From: Pseudobutyrivibrio ruminis CF1b
Lineage (GTDB): Bacteria; Bacillota; Clostridia; Lachnospirales; Lachnospiraceae
DNA length: 64,000 bases
Assembly: GCF_000424005.1 (NCBI RefSeq)
Contig: NZ_AUJB01000008.1
Coordinates: 310,001-374,000 of the forward strand
Direction of reading: 5' to 3'
A program made the position numbers and the translations under genes. The first letter of the stretch is position 1. Every line of letters begins with the position of its first letter. Under the pieces are notes generated by a model that made no database searches, was not told the origin of the DNA, and saw nothing but the letters and a program-made list of their open reading frames with translations. Below are positions 27,520 to 35,704 of the stretch, in pieces.

Positions 27520-27640
27520 TTTCATCCTGCTGATTACATTATACCCATCAAGGCAGCGTATCAATGATACCCTTCGGCGCTGCGCGTCATTGACTCGCTA
27601 CCTTTTGATGGGCGCAAATTAATCAAGCAGGCTTGAAAAT
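27520..27640. repeat. Long imperfect palindrome (~120 nt)
   Basis: Outer arms TTTTCATCCTGCTGATTA (from about 27519) and TAATCAAGCAGGCTTGAAAA (27620-27638 region) pair with small bulges. Nested inside are CCCATCAAGGCAGCG (27544-27558) with CGCTACCTTTTGATGGG (27596-27612), then TCAATGA with TCATTGA, then a GC-rich apex (CTTCGGCGCTGCGCG). It can form a cruciform or a long RNA hairpin. It has no open frame. Its origin (dispersed repeat, MITE-like or RNA) cannot be told from one copy. Confidence 0.6.
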
Positions 27641-27660
27641 GAGACTGTGGCTACGCCCAG

Positions 27661-27855
27661 TTTTACTACCTAATTGGAGAAATGTTTTATAGGCAGTAAA
27701 AAATAGGGATATTTTACTACCTAATTATTGAAAGTGGAATTGAGGTAGTAAAAATGAGCAAAAAATTACTGCCTAGATTTTGAGTTGAAATATAGGTAGT
27801 AAAAAAGTGGTTTTATATACTGCCTGTAGATTTTTTGGGGTTCTAGGTAGTAAAT
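27661..27855. repeat. Hairpin array A: four units of TTTACTACCT...AGGTAGTAAA
   Basis: Eight copies of a 10-11-bp motif alternate in orientation and form four hairpin units: 27661-27702, 27711-27754, 27764-27806 and 27815-27855. Arms are TTTTACTACCTA / TAGG(C/T)AGTAAAA with one G-U or mismatch in some units. Loops (about 18-20 nt) and the 8-14-nt linkers are all different. Unit starts are 50, 53 and 51 bp apart. This is not a CRISPR layout (repeats alternate in orientation and spacers are short) and no ORF crosses it. Confidence 0.8.
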
Positions 27856-27865
27856 AGAAAGATAG

Positions 27866-28149
27866 AATTATCACAGGTAAACGAAAATATAGCTGATTTC
27901 AGAGGGTGAGTGATAAATATTAAGGAAATTTGCTGTAGATTTATCGCAGATGAGCGCAGCCAAGCGCTTAAGGAGGGGTGTTGCGATAAAAAATAGGGCT
28001 TATTTGGCGTAGAAAGCAATATTTTTATCACGGCATAGTATTGAAAGATTGATCTTTCGCTGTTCTGCGATAAAAGAATACTCAATGTGTAGTGCTTTTT
28101 ATCGCAATACCTTGGCTAGAGATTGTAATTACATTTTCTTGTGATAAAT
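27866..28149. repeat. Hairpin array B: four units of TTTATCGCA...TGCGATAAA
   Basis: A second family follows array A directly. Eight motifs (TTATCAC, GTGATAA, TTTATCGCA, TGCGATAAA, TTTTTATCACGG, TGCGATAAAA, TTTTTATCGCA, TGTGATAAAT) alternate in orientation and define units at about 27866-27919, 27939-27991, 28021-28076 and 28095-28149. Loops are 33-37 nt, all different; several contain a small inner hairpin (for example GAAAGAT/GATCTTTC in unit 3). Unit length (53-56) and period (73-82) are larger than in array A. No coding potential is evident. Confidence 0.8.
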
Positions 28150-28184
28150 ATGACTCGTGGCTTGCCACATATGCAAAGCAGGTT

Positions 28185-28219
28185 GAAAAAAAGGATTCTA
28201 GCCAAGAACTAGAATCCTT
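28185..28219 (-). terminator. Intrinsic terminator of gltA
   Basis: On the minus strand AAGGATTCTAG / CTAGAATCCTT (11 bp, 7-nt loop) is followed by a run of T. It lies 20 bp after the gltA stop. Confidence 0.9.
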
Positions 28220-28238
28220 TAAATTATTGTGTTGTTTA

Positions 28239-29612
28239 TTAATCTACAACTCTGTCTTCGATTGGAATGTATTTCTTGTGCTGGCATACTGTCATGTAAG
28301 CAGGACGCATAATCTTGCCCTTATGGCAGATTTCCTCCATGCGGTGAGCACTCCAGCCAGCGATACGAGCGATGGCGAAAATAGGAGTGAAGAGTTCGCC
28401 TGGAATGCCAAGCATCTGATAAACAAAGCCTGAATAGAAATCCACGTTTGGCGAAACACCCTTATAGATCTTTCGCTCTTCAGCGATAATCTTTGGAGCA
28501 AGCTTTGCAACTAATTCGTAAAGACGATATTCCTTTTCCATTCCTTTTTCAATGGCAAGGTCTTCAACGAATGAATGGAATGTAAGAGCACGAGGATCTG
28601 ATACTGAATAGATAGCGTGTCCCATACCATAAATAAGACCAGCATTGTCAAAAGCTTCGCCGTGAAGAAGAGCTCTAAGGTAAGTGCTAACTTCTTCTTC
28701 ATCTTCCCAGTCCTTAAGATGAGACTTCATATCCTCAAACATTCTAACAACCTTTATATTGGCACCACCATGCTTAGGTCCCTTAAGTGAACCAAGGGCA
28801 GCAGCGATAGCAGCGTAAGTATCTGTACCTGAAGATGATACCAGGTGAGTGGTGAATGTAGAGTTGTTACCACCACCGTGCTCCATATGAAGAATCAATG
28901 CAACATCAAGAAGCTTTGCTTCAAGTGGAGTGAACTTGCTGTCTGGTCTAAGGCAGTGAAGAATGTTCTCTGCTGTAGAATAGTCAGGTCTTGGCTGATG
29001 AATGATGAGAGAATTCTCATTATAGTAATAATCATAAGCTGCATAGCTATAAACCGAAAGCAATGGGAAATTAGCAATGAGCTGTAAACACTGTCTTAAT
29101 ACGTTTGGTTCTGAAGTATCATCTGCGTAATCATCGTATGAATAAAGAGCAAGTACTGAACGAGCAAGGGAATTCATCATATCCTTTGAAGGGCTCTTCA
29201 TAATCATGTCACGAACGAAATTTGGTGGAAGAGAGCGATAGTGAGCAAGGATACCCTTGAAATCCTCTAACTGCTCTTTTGTAGGAAGAGTACCAAATAA
29301 AAGCAGGTAAGCACATTCCTCGAAACCAAAATGCTGTTCCTGTGGAAGGTTTTTCACAAGATCCTGCACATTGTAACCGCGGTAGAAAAGCTGACCGTCG
29401 CAAGGTACTTCTTTGCCATCAACAAATTTCTTTGAATTAACTTCAGAAATTTCTGTGATTCCGACAAGTACACCTTTACCATTAAGATCTCGAAGACCTC
29501 TTTTTACATCATAGGTTGTGTACAACTCTGGATCTATATATGAAGATTTTTTAGAAAGCTCTGCAAGGCTTTCTAATTCAGGAGTTATCTCGCTGTAATT
29601 CTCTATGATCAT
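28239..29612 (-). CDS. gltA: Citrate synthase
   Basis: 457 aa from the ATG at 29612, which has AAGGAGGA upstream; an in-frame TTG at 29633 would lie before the ribosome binding site. It condenses oxaloacetate and acetyl-CoA. Motifs: LFYRGYNVQDLV, the catalytic His in LILHMEHGGGNNSTF, a second His in GHAIYSVSDPRA, and Asp/Arg in NVDFYSGFVYQMLG. The N-terminal extension of about 60 residues is typical of the Clostridia form. It diverges from a LysR regulator at 29789 with two AAATTGCAATT palindromes between them, and ends in a strong terminator, so it is monocistronic. Confidence 0.95.
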   Translation of the reverse strand: MIIENYSEITPELESLAELSKKSSYIDPELYTTYDVKRGLRDLNGKGVLVGITEISEVNSKKFVDGKEVPCDGQLFYRGYNVQDLVKNLPQEQHFGFEECAYLLLFGTLPTKEQLEDFKGILAHYRSLPPNFVRDMIMKSPSKDMMNSLARSVLALYSYDDYADDTSEPNVLRQCLQLIANFPLLSVYSYAAYDYYYNENSLIIHQPRPDYSTAENILHCLRPDSKFTPLEAKLLDVALILHMEHGGGNNSTFTTHLVSSSGTDTYAAIAAALGSLKGPKHGGANIKVVRMFEDMKSHLKDWEDEEEVSTYLRALLHGEAFDNAGLIYGMGHAIYSVSDPRALTFHSFVEDLAIEKGMEKEYRLYELVAKLAPKIIAEERKIYKGVSPNVDFYSGFVYQMLGIPGELFTPIFAIARIAGWSAHRMEEICHKGKIMRPAYMTVCQHKKYIPIEDRVVD

Positions 29613-29631
29613 GAAACATTTTCCTCCTTCC

Positions 29632-29676
29632 AAATTGCAATTACAAATTTCACTTTAGCACACTAAATTGCAATTT
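29632..29676. promoter_or_regulatory. Paired palindromes between gltA and the LysR gene
   Basis: AAATTGCAATT at 29632-29642 and AAATTGCAATTT at 29665-29676 are perfect palindromes with centres about 33 bp apart (three helical turns). Their location in the divergent region suggests an operator for control of gltA. The first overlaps the area just upstream of the gltA ribosome binding site. Confidence 0.5.
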
Positions 29677-29788
29677 AAAGTATACTACCATAAAACATGG
29701 CTTAGATACAAGTGGAAAACGATTTTATCTGAAGAGGAAATAGATTATAATTCATAAAGTATAGATAGATTTTTATAAGGAGAAGTTT

Positions 29789-30700
29789 ATGACACTTACA
29801 CAGCTTAGGTACGTAATCGTACTGGCAAAGGAGAATTCAATAAATGAGGCAGCAAAGAGACTGTTCATTTCTCAGCCATCACTTACTGCGGCTCTTAAAA
29901 GCCTGGAGCAGGAAATTGGGTTTGATATTTTTAATAGAAGTAAGAATGGAATTTCTCTTACGGTAAAAGGTTCTGAGTTTATTGGATATGCCCGTTCTGT
30001 AGTAGAGCAGTATGATATTTTGGATGCGAAATATGTTTCCAAGAGTAATATCAAGAGAACCTTCCATGTATCTATGCAGCACTACACATTTGCTGTTGAT
30101 GCCTTTGTGCAGGTAATCAAGCAGTACGGTATGGATGAGTACGAGTTCGAAATCCACGAGACTCAGACATATGAAGTTATTAAAAATGTAAGTGACCGTA
30201 AAAGCGAAATCGGAGTTCTATATTTAAATAATTATAATAAGGCAGTTCTTGAAAAGATTTTTAAGGATTCAGGAATACAGTTTAATCCACTTTTTGATTG
30301 TCGCATTTACGCATACATGCATAAGAGCAATCCTCTTTCTAAAAAGAAGTCAGTTACACTTAAAGAGTTGGATGATTATCCTTGTCTGGTCTTTAGCCAG
30401 GGTGATCATAATTCCCGTTCATTTGCAGAGGAAGTACTGAGCGATTATGACTACAAACAGATTGTTAGAGCAAGCGACAGAGCATCTATGCTAAACCTTA
30501 TGGTGGGCATCAAGGGTTACACACTTTGTTCCGGTATTATCTGTAAGAATCTTAACGGAGACGACTATGTGGCAGTTAAACTGGATGAAGATGAGACTAT
30601 GACAATCGGTTATATAGCTCAGAAAGATACAGTACTCAGTGACATTGCTCGAAAGTATGTAGAGGAGCTACAACAATATAAAAATGAAATACTTTTATAA
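29789..30700 (+). CDS. LysR-family transcriptional regulator
   Basis: 303 aa. The N-terminal winged HTH (MTLTQLRYVIVLAKENSINEAAKRLFISQPSLTAALKSLEQEIG) is canonical; the rest (about 90-300) is the periplasmic-binding-like effector domain. The ribosome binding site is AAGGAG. It is transcribed divergently from gltA, which makes gltA a likely target, the common arrangement for LysR proteins. It might also relate to the metNIQ operon downstream, since CysB/MetR-type LysR proteins often control sulfur genes; the sequence does not decide. Confidence 0.9.
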   Translation: MTLTQLRYVIVLAKENSINEAAKRLFISQPSLTAALKSLEQEIGFDIFNRSKNGISLTVKGSEFIGYARSVVEQYDILDAKYVSKSNIKRTFHVSMQHYTFAVDAFVQVIKQYGMDEYEFEIHETQTYEVIKNVSDRKSEIGVLYLNNYNKAVLEKIFKDSGIQFNPLFDCRIYAYMHKSNPLSKKKSVTLKELDDYPCLVFSQGDHNSRSFAEEVLSDYDYKQIVRASDRASMLNLMVGIKGYTLCSGIICKNLNGDDYVAVKLDEDETMTIGYIAQKDTVLSDIARKYVEELQQYKNEILL

Positions 30701-30732
30701 TGAAAGACAGTTGTCTTTCAGATAAAGACACT

Positions 30733-30769
30733 AAAGAATCGCCGAGACCCTATAAATTGGCGATTCTTT
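30733..30769 (+). terminator. Hairpin after the LysR gene
   Basis: AAAGAATCGCC and GGCGATTCTTT form an 11-bp perfect stem with a 15-nt loop. There is no clean T-run after it, so termination may be weak. A second hairpin, GTTATAGG/CCTATAAC, follows a few bases later. Confidence 0.5.
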
Positions 30770-30813
30770 GGCGTTATAGGCAAAACCTATAACTGATTAT
30801 AAAATATGTGTAT

Positions 30814-30842
30814 TTTACACGCGTACAGTAATTTTCTATACT
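30814..30842 (+). promoter_or_regulatory. Sigma-A-type promoter of metNIQ
   Basis: TTTACA (30814-30819), 17-bp spacer, TATACT (30837-30842). The leader includes an AACCTAG/CTAGGTT hairpin near 30855-30874 just before the ribosome binding site. No S-box or T-box motif is seen. Confidence 0.7.
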
Positions 30843-30898
30843 CATACAAGTAAAACCTAGATTTAACTAGGTTAACGATCGATCGGAGGCAATTTTAA

Positions 30899-31918
30899 AT
30901 GATACGACTTGAAAACGTATCCAAAGAGTTCAAAACAAAAGGCGGAAAAGTTGACGCCGTTCACAATGTTAGTTTTGAGATTCGCGATGGCGAAATATTT
31001 GGAATAATCGGTTTTTCAGGAGCAGGAAAATCTACACTTGTTAGATGTTTAAACCTGCTTGAAAGACCAACAGAAGGACATGTTTGGTTTGGTGATTTAG
31101 ACCTTACCCAGGCTAGTGAAAAAGAATTACGCAAAGCTAGAAAAAGCATAGGAATGATTTTCCAGCAGTTCAATCTTTTGGCTCAGAGAAATGTTATTGA
31201 TAACGTTTGTTATCCACTGGAGATATCTGGTGTAAGCAAGAAAGAGGCAAGAGAGAAAGCCAGAGAGTTACTTAAAATAGTAGATTTGGCCGACAAAGAA
31301 AAATCATATCCAGCACAGCTTTCAGGTGGACAAAAGCAGAGAGTGGCAATAGCAAGAGCGCTTGCCACAGACCCAAAGGTTTTACTTTGTGATGAGGCTA
31401 CTTCAGCACTTGATCCTCTCACCACAAGAAATACTTTAAATCTTCTCAAAGAGATTAATGAAAAGATGGGAGTTACCGTTGTTATCATTACTCACGAGAT
31501 GAGAGTAGTTGAGCAGATTTGTGACAGGGTTGCAATCATGAGCTCAGGTGTGGTTGAAGAAATTGGAGAGGTAAAGGAAATCTTTAGAAATCCAAAATCT
31601 GAGACAGGCAGAAAGCTTGTTACTCCAGAGGAAGAAGATGGTGGAGTTCCAGTGCCAACAAAGGACTATATAAGAATAGTCTTTGATGGACAGTCATCAT
31701 ACGAGCCAGTGTTAGCTCAGCTTATTTTACAGACTGGATTAGAGCTTAACATTTTGGGCGCCAGCACAGCAGATATTAACGGAAGCGCATTTGGTCAGCT
31801 TCTTATAGAAACTCCAGAAAAAATAGAAGATCTTAAGAAGATAAGAGAGTTTCTTTCAGCAAAAGGAGTTTTTGCTGAGGAGGTTAAAACCCTTCAGGAA
31901 GGAGGACTAAATGAGTAG
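30899..31918 (+). CDS. metN: Methionine ABC transporter ATP-binding protein
   Basis: 339 aa. Walker A GFSGAGKST, signature [14 protein letters not shown], Walker B VLLCDEATSALDP and switch His (IITHEM) are present. The C-terminal ~90 residues (from YIRIVFDGQSSYEPVLAQL) are the NIL/ACT-like domain that in MetN binds methionine and inhibits transport. The ribosome binding site is CGGAGG. It is the first gene of metN-metI-metQ; its 3' end overlaps metI by 8 bp. It could import D-methionine or related amino acids as well. Confidence 0.95.
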   Translation: MIRLENVSKEFKTKGGKVDAVHNVSFEIRDGEIFGIIGFSGAGKSTLVRCLNLLERPTEGHVWFGDLDLTQASEKELRKARKSIGMIFQQFNLLAQRNVIDNVCYPLEISGVSKKEAREKARELLKIVDLADKEKSYPAQLSGGQKQRVAIARALATDPKVLLCDEATSALDPLTTRNTLNLLKEINEKMGVTVVIITHEMRVVEQICDRVAIMSSGVVEEIGEVKEIFRNPKSETGRKLVTPEEEDGGVPVPTKDYIRIVFDGQSSYEPVLAQLILQTGLELNILGASTADINGSAFGQLLIETPEKIEDLKKIREFLSAKGVFAEEVKTLQEGGLNE

Positions 31919-32600
31919 TATTTTAAGTTATCTTGGTTTAGATCCAAGACTTGGTGAAGTAATAATAGCTGGTATTGGAGAGACTTTTTATATGGTAGTT
32001 ATCTCCACTGTAGCAGCCTATATTATAGGAATACCTGTTGGTGTTATTCTTTACATTACTGGTAAGGGTGGAATTAGAGAAAATGGAATTATTAATGGCA
32101 TTCTTAGCTTCATAGTTAATGTGCTTCGTGCCGTACCATTTTTGATTCTGGTTGTAACAGTTCTTCCAATTACAAGAGCAATCGTACATACAACTATCGG
32201 TTGCAATGCTACTATTGTTCCTCTTGTTATAGCAGCTGCACCATTTGTAGGCAGAATGGTTGAGTCTTCACTTAAGGAAGTTGATGAGGGCGTTATCGAA
32301 GCGGCAAAAGCCATGGGGTCATCAAACTGGCAGATTATTAGCAAGGTTCTTATTCCAGAAGCAAGACCTTCACTTTTAGTTGGTTTTACAATTGCATTTG
32401 CAACAATTCTTGGTTATTCAGCTATGGCCGGAATTATGGGTGCAGGCGGACTTGGAGCTATCGCTATAAATTATGGATACTATAGATTCCAGCCAGATGT
32501 TATGTGGGTTGCAGTCGTATTACTAGTTATCTTCGTAATTGTTTTCCAAGAAGGCGGTTTGAGATTAGTAAATAAGATAGATAGGAGAATTAAAAAATGA
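31911..32600 (+). CDS. metI: Methionine ABC transporter permease
   Basis: 229 aa with about five to six TM helices. The EAA loop is clear (EAAKAMGSSNWQIISKVLIPEARPSL), contacting the ATPase, and the C-terminal GAGGLGAIAINYGYYRFQPDVMW is typical of MetI. It overlaps metN by 8 bp and metQ by 4 bp, indicating translational coupling. Confidence 0.95.
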   Translation: MSSILSYLGLDPRLGEVIIAGIGETFYMVVISTVAAYIIGIPVGVILYITGKGGIRENGIINGILSFIVNVLRAVPFLILVVTVLPITRAIVHTTIGCNATIVPLVIAAAPFVGRMVESSLKEVDEGVIEAAKAMGSSNWQIISKVLIPEARPSLLVGFTIAFATILGYSAMAGIMGAGGLGAIAINYGYYRFQPDVMWVAVVLLVIFVIVFQEGGLRLVNKIDRRIKK

Positions 32601-33430
32601 GAAAGAGACTACTTACATTACTTACAGCAGGGGTTCTTGCAACATCTTTATTTGCAGGATGCGGTTCTAATGCAGCTGGGGATGCTGCAAAGACAAATTC
32701 GGCAGAGGATAAGGTTATCACTATTGGTGCTACACCATCACCACACGCAGAGATTCTTGAACTTGTAAAGGAGAATCTTGCTGCAGAAGGTTATACACTT
32801 GAAATCGTAGAGTACAACGACTACGTAATTCCTAACACAGCACTTGAAGATGGTGATTTGGATGCAAACTTCTTCCAGCATCAGCCATACCTTGATGATT
32901 TCAATGCGGAGAAGGGAACACACATTGTAAGTGTTGCAGCTGTTCACTTTGAGCCAATGGGTATCTACGCTGGAAAGACAGCTTCAGTTGATGAGGTTTC
33001 AGATGGCGCAGTAGTTGCTGTTCCAAACGATACAACAAACGAAGCAAGAGCATTACTTCTTCTTGAGGCAAACGGTCTTATCAAGCTTAAGGATGGCGCT
33101 GGTATTACAGCTACAGTTCTTGATATTGAGGAGAATCCACTTAACCTTGAGATTCAGGAGCTTGAGGCAGCACAGATTCCTAACTCACTTCAGGATGTTG
33201 ACATCGCAGTTATCAACGGAAACTACGCACTTTCAGCAGGTGTTTCAGATCCAATCGCAGTTGAAGCTTCTGACTCACTTGCAGCTGAGACATATGCAAA
33301 TATTGTTTGCGTAAAGGAAGGCAATGAAAATACAGACAAGACAAAAGCTCTTGTAGATGCAGTTCTTCAGGACAATGTAAAAGAGTTCATCGAAGGCAAA
33401 TATGAAGGAGCAGTAGTACCTGTTTTCTAA
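32597..33430 (+). CDS. metQ: Methionine-binding lipoprotein (NlpA family)
   Basis: 277 aa. Lipobox LFAGC with the lipid-modified Cys22 after a short signal peptide. The mature part matches NlpA/MetQ: TIGATPSPHAEILE, EYNDYVIPNTALEDGDLDANFFQHQPYLDDF, then AVHFEPMGIY. It captures methionine at the outer face of the membrane and delivers it to MetNI. It is the last gene of the operon and is followed by a terminator. Confidence 0.95.
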   Translation: MRKRLLTLLTAGVLATSLFAGCGSNAAGDAAKTNSAEDKVITIGATPSPHAEILELVKENLAAEGYTLEIVEYNDYVIPNTALEDGDLDANFFQHQPYLDDFNAEKGTHIVSVAAVHFEPMGIYAGKTASVDEVSDGAVVAVPNDTTNEARALLLLEANGLIKLKDGAGITATVLDIEENPLNLEIQELEAAQIPNSLQDVDIAVINGNYALSAGVSDPIAVEASDSLAAETYANIVCVKEGNENTDKTKALVDAVLQDNVKEFIEGKYEGAVVPVF

Positions 33431-33445
33431 TATAAAAATGATTGT

Positions 33446-33476
33446 AAAAAGCGCCATCTTTTGATGGCGTTTTTAT
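33446..33476 (+). terminator. Intrinsic terminator of metNIQ
   Basis: AAAAAGCGCCATC / GATGGCGTTTTT with a TTTT loop. Confidence 0.92.
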
Positions 33477-33544
33477 TTTGTAAATGTAACAAAAATTAAG
33501 GTGCAAAATTGTACAAAACATAAAGTACTTTTTTTGTGAATTTA

Positions 33545-33573
33545 TTGACAATAATTTGTGTAACGTCTAGAAT
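33545..33573 (+). promoter_or_regulatory. Sigma-A promoter of pckA
   Basis: TTGACA (33545-33550), 17-bp spacer, TAGAAT (33568-33573). The transcript would have a leader of about 80 nt. Confidence 0.8.
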
Positions 33574-33658
33574 GATATTTAGCGAAAATTAGTTTTTAGC
33601 CTTTATTTTATAGGGGTTAGCTAGTAAAAATTTATTTAGAAAAGTGAGGTAAGACAAG

Positions 33659-35272
33659 ATGGCTAATGTTGATTTAACAAAGTATGGCATCACAGGAACA
33701 ACAGAAGTTGTTCACAACCCTTCTTATGAGGATCTCTACAAGGAAGAGCTTGATTCTAAGCTTGAGGGATACGAGGTAGGTAAGGAAACAGAGCTTGGAG
33801 CTGTAAACGTAATGACAGGTATTTACACAGGTCGTTCACCTAAAGATAAGTACATCGTTATGGATTCAAACTCTAAGGATACTGTTTGGTGGACAACAGA
33901 AGGATATCCAAATGATAACCATCCTATGTCTGAAGAGGTTTGGGAGAAGGTAAAGGAGCTCGCTAAGAAAGAGCTTTGCGATAAGAGATTATTTGTAGTA
34001 GACGCATTCTGCGGTGCTAACAAGGATTCTCGTATGGCAGTTCGTTTTATTATGGAGGTAGCTTGGCAGGCACACTTCGTTGAGAACATGTTCATTAAGC
34101 CAACAGCAGAAGAGCTTGCAAACTTCGAGCCAGATTTCGTAGTTTACAATGCATCAAAGGCTAAGGTTGAAAACTTCAAGGAGCTCGGTCTTAACTCTGA
34201 GACTTGTGTAGCTTTCAATATCACATCTCGCGAGCAGGTTATCATTAATACATGGTACGGCGGAGAGATGAAGAAGGGTATGTTCTCTATGATGAACTAC
34301 TTCCTTCCACTTAAGGGTATGGCTTCAATGCACTGCTCAGCTAACTGCGATATGGATGGAAAGCACACAGCAATCTTCTTTGGTCTTTCTGGAACAGGTA
34401 AGACTACACTTTCTACAGATCCTAAGCGTCGTCTTATCGGTGATGATGAGCACGGCTGGGATGATAACGGCGTATTCAACTTCGAAGGTGGTTGCTACGC
34501 AAAGGTTATCGGTCTTGATAAGGAGTCTGAGCCAGATATCTACAACGCAATCAAGAGAGATGCTCTTCTTGAGAACGTAACAGTAGCTGCAGATGGAAAA
34601 ATTGATTTTGATGATAAGAGCGTTACAGAGAACACTCGTGTATCTTACCCAATCGAGCACATCAACAATATTGCAGCTGAGGTAAATAAGGTTTCTGCAG
34701 GTCCTGATGCTGAGAACGTAATCTTCCTTTCAGCTGATGCGTTCGGAGTACTTCCTCCAGTATCTATCCTTACACCAGAGCAGACAAAGTACTACTTCCT
34801 TTCAGGATTTACAGCAAAGCTTGCTGGTACTGAGAGAGGTATCACAGAGCCTACACCTACATTCTCTGCTTGCTTCGGTCAGGCATTCCTTGAGCTTCAC
34901 CCAACAAAGTATGCTGAGGAGCTTGTTAAGAAGATGGAGAAGTCTGGAGCAAAGGCATACCTTGTAAACACAGGTTGGAACGGAACAGGTAAGCGTATCA
35001 CAATTAAGGATACAAGAGGAATCATCGATGCTATCCTTTCTGGTGACATCAAGAAGGCTCCTACAAAGACAATTCCTATGTTCAACTTCGAAGTTCCTAC
35101 AGAGCTTCCAGGTGTTGATCCTAAGATTCTTGATCCTAGAGATACATATGCTAACGCTTCTGAGTGGGAAGAGAAGGCAAAGGATCTTGCACAGAGATTC
35201 AACAAGAACTTCGTTAAGTACACAACAAACGATGCTGGTAAGGCACTTGTTTCAGCAGGTCCACAGCTCTAA
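33659..35272 (+). CDS. pckA: Phosphoenolpyruvate carboxykinase (ATP)
   Basis: 537 aa, full length. It interconverts oxaloacetate and PEP with ATP/ADP; in rumen-type anaerobes it often runs in the carboxylating direction. Motifs: GRSPKDKY (substrate loop), the kinase-1a P-loop [11 protein letters not shown], kinase-2 [11 protein letters not shown], and R at the adenine-binding region ([22 protein letters not shown]). The ribosome binding site is AGTGAGG. Codon use is highly biased, as in gdhA, suggesting strong expression. Monocistronic between two terminators. Confidence 0.97.
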   Translation: MANVDLTKYGITGTTEVVHNPSYEDLYKEELDSKLEGYEVGKETELGAVNVMTGIYTGRSPKDKYIVMDSNSKDTVWWTTEGYPNDNHPMSEEVWEKVKELAKKELCDKRLFVVDAFCGANKDSRMAVRFIMEVAWQAHFVENMFIKPTAEELANFEPDFVVYNASKAKVENFKELGLNSETCVAFNITSREQVIINTWYGGEMKKGMFSMMNYFLPLKGMASMHCSANCDMDGKHTAIFFGLSGTGKTTLSTDPKRRLIGDDEHGWDDNGVFNFEGGCYAKVIGLDKESEPDIYNAIKRDALLENVTVAADGKIDFDDKSVTENTRVSYPIEHINNIAAEVNKVSAGPDAENVIFLSADAFGVLPPVSILTPEQTKYYFLSGFTAKLAGTERGITEPTPTFSACFGQAFLELHPTKYAEELVKKMEKSGAKAYLVNTGWNGTGKRITIKDTRGIIDAILSGDIKKAPTKTIPMFNFEVPTELPGVDPKILDPRDTYANASEWEEKAKDLAQRFNKNFVKYTTNDAGKALVSAGPQL

Positions 35273-35307
35273 GATTGTAGCTTAAGTATTATAAATACTA
35301 ATAATTT

Positions 35308-35345
35308 ACCCACCTTGTGACATATTGTTACGAGGTGGGTTTATG
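35308..35345 (+). terminator. Probable terminator of pckA
   Basis: ACCCACCT (35308-35315) and AGGTGGGT (35333-35340) with a 17-nt loop, followed by TTATGTTTGT. The T-tract is interrupted. Confidence 0.65.
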
Positions 35346-35427
35346 TTTGTAATATAGGACTTACGTGTAACTTTGTGAAAAATCTGTTCTTTATTTTGTC
35401 ACAAATATATTGTAATATAATTGCAGG

Positions 35428-35640
35428 TACAAGATACCGACTTTTACCTAACCTGGGATGTGCGATTTAACTTATCCTTTTTGAACCTACATTTACTTTA
35501 AATGGAATGCCTATATTTCTAATCGGCTGTCAGGCCTCCTTTGCAGTGGAAGGCAAAAGATTAGTTGCGGCGATCCACCTAGCTGGCGCTAGGAGTCAAT
35601 TGATAGGCCCGGCATTTTGGGTTAGGTTTGTTAGAAACCT
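35428..35640 (+). ncRNA. ssrS: 6S RNA
   Basis: A long rod-like fold: the closing stem CCTAACCTGGGATG (35447-35460) with CATTTTGGGTTAGG (35613-35626); a large 5' bubble strand; GCCTAT with ATAGGC; a 3'-side bubble containing the small hairpin CCTAGC-TGGC-GCTAGG; CTAATC with GATTAG; and an apical GCCTCC/GGAAGGC stem. The 3' segment GCGGCGATCCACCT...AGG...CGGCAT closely parallels the 3' half of E. coli 6S RNA. A TATAAT at 35416-35421 and a terminator at 35643 bracket it. 6S RNA sequesters RNA polymerase housekeeping holoenzyme. The ends are approximate. Confidence 0.8.
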
Positions 35641-35642
35641 AC

Positions 35643-35672
35643 AGCGGCTATGCGTTGCATAGTCGCTTTTTC
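35643..35672 (+). terminator. Intrinsic terminator of 6S RNA
   Basis: AGCGGCTATGC / GCATAGTCGCT (11 bp with one G-U pair, GTT loop) followed by TTTTT. It separates the RNA from the yihY gene 33 bp downstream. Confidence 0.92.
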
Positions 35673-35704
35673 TTTGCTAAAATTTTGCATTGAGGAGAAT
35701 ATAT

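Noticed and set aside
27843-28085. 80-aa minus-strand frame across array B, and a 113-aa frame from 28092
   Set aside because: The first has no ribosome binding site or conserved pattern and follows the repeat arms. The second runs into the antisense of gltA and its terminator.
27661-28149. Possible CRISPR array
   Set aside because: The repeats alternate in orientation, are only 9-12 bp, spacers vary and are short, and no cas gene is nearby.
30701-30898. SAM or T-box riboswitch before metNIQ
   Set aside because: No S-box core or T-box sequence was found; only simple hairpins and a sigma-A promoter are visible.
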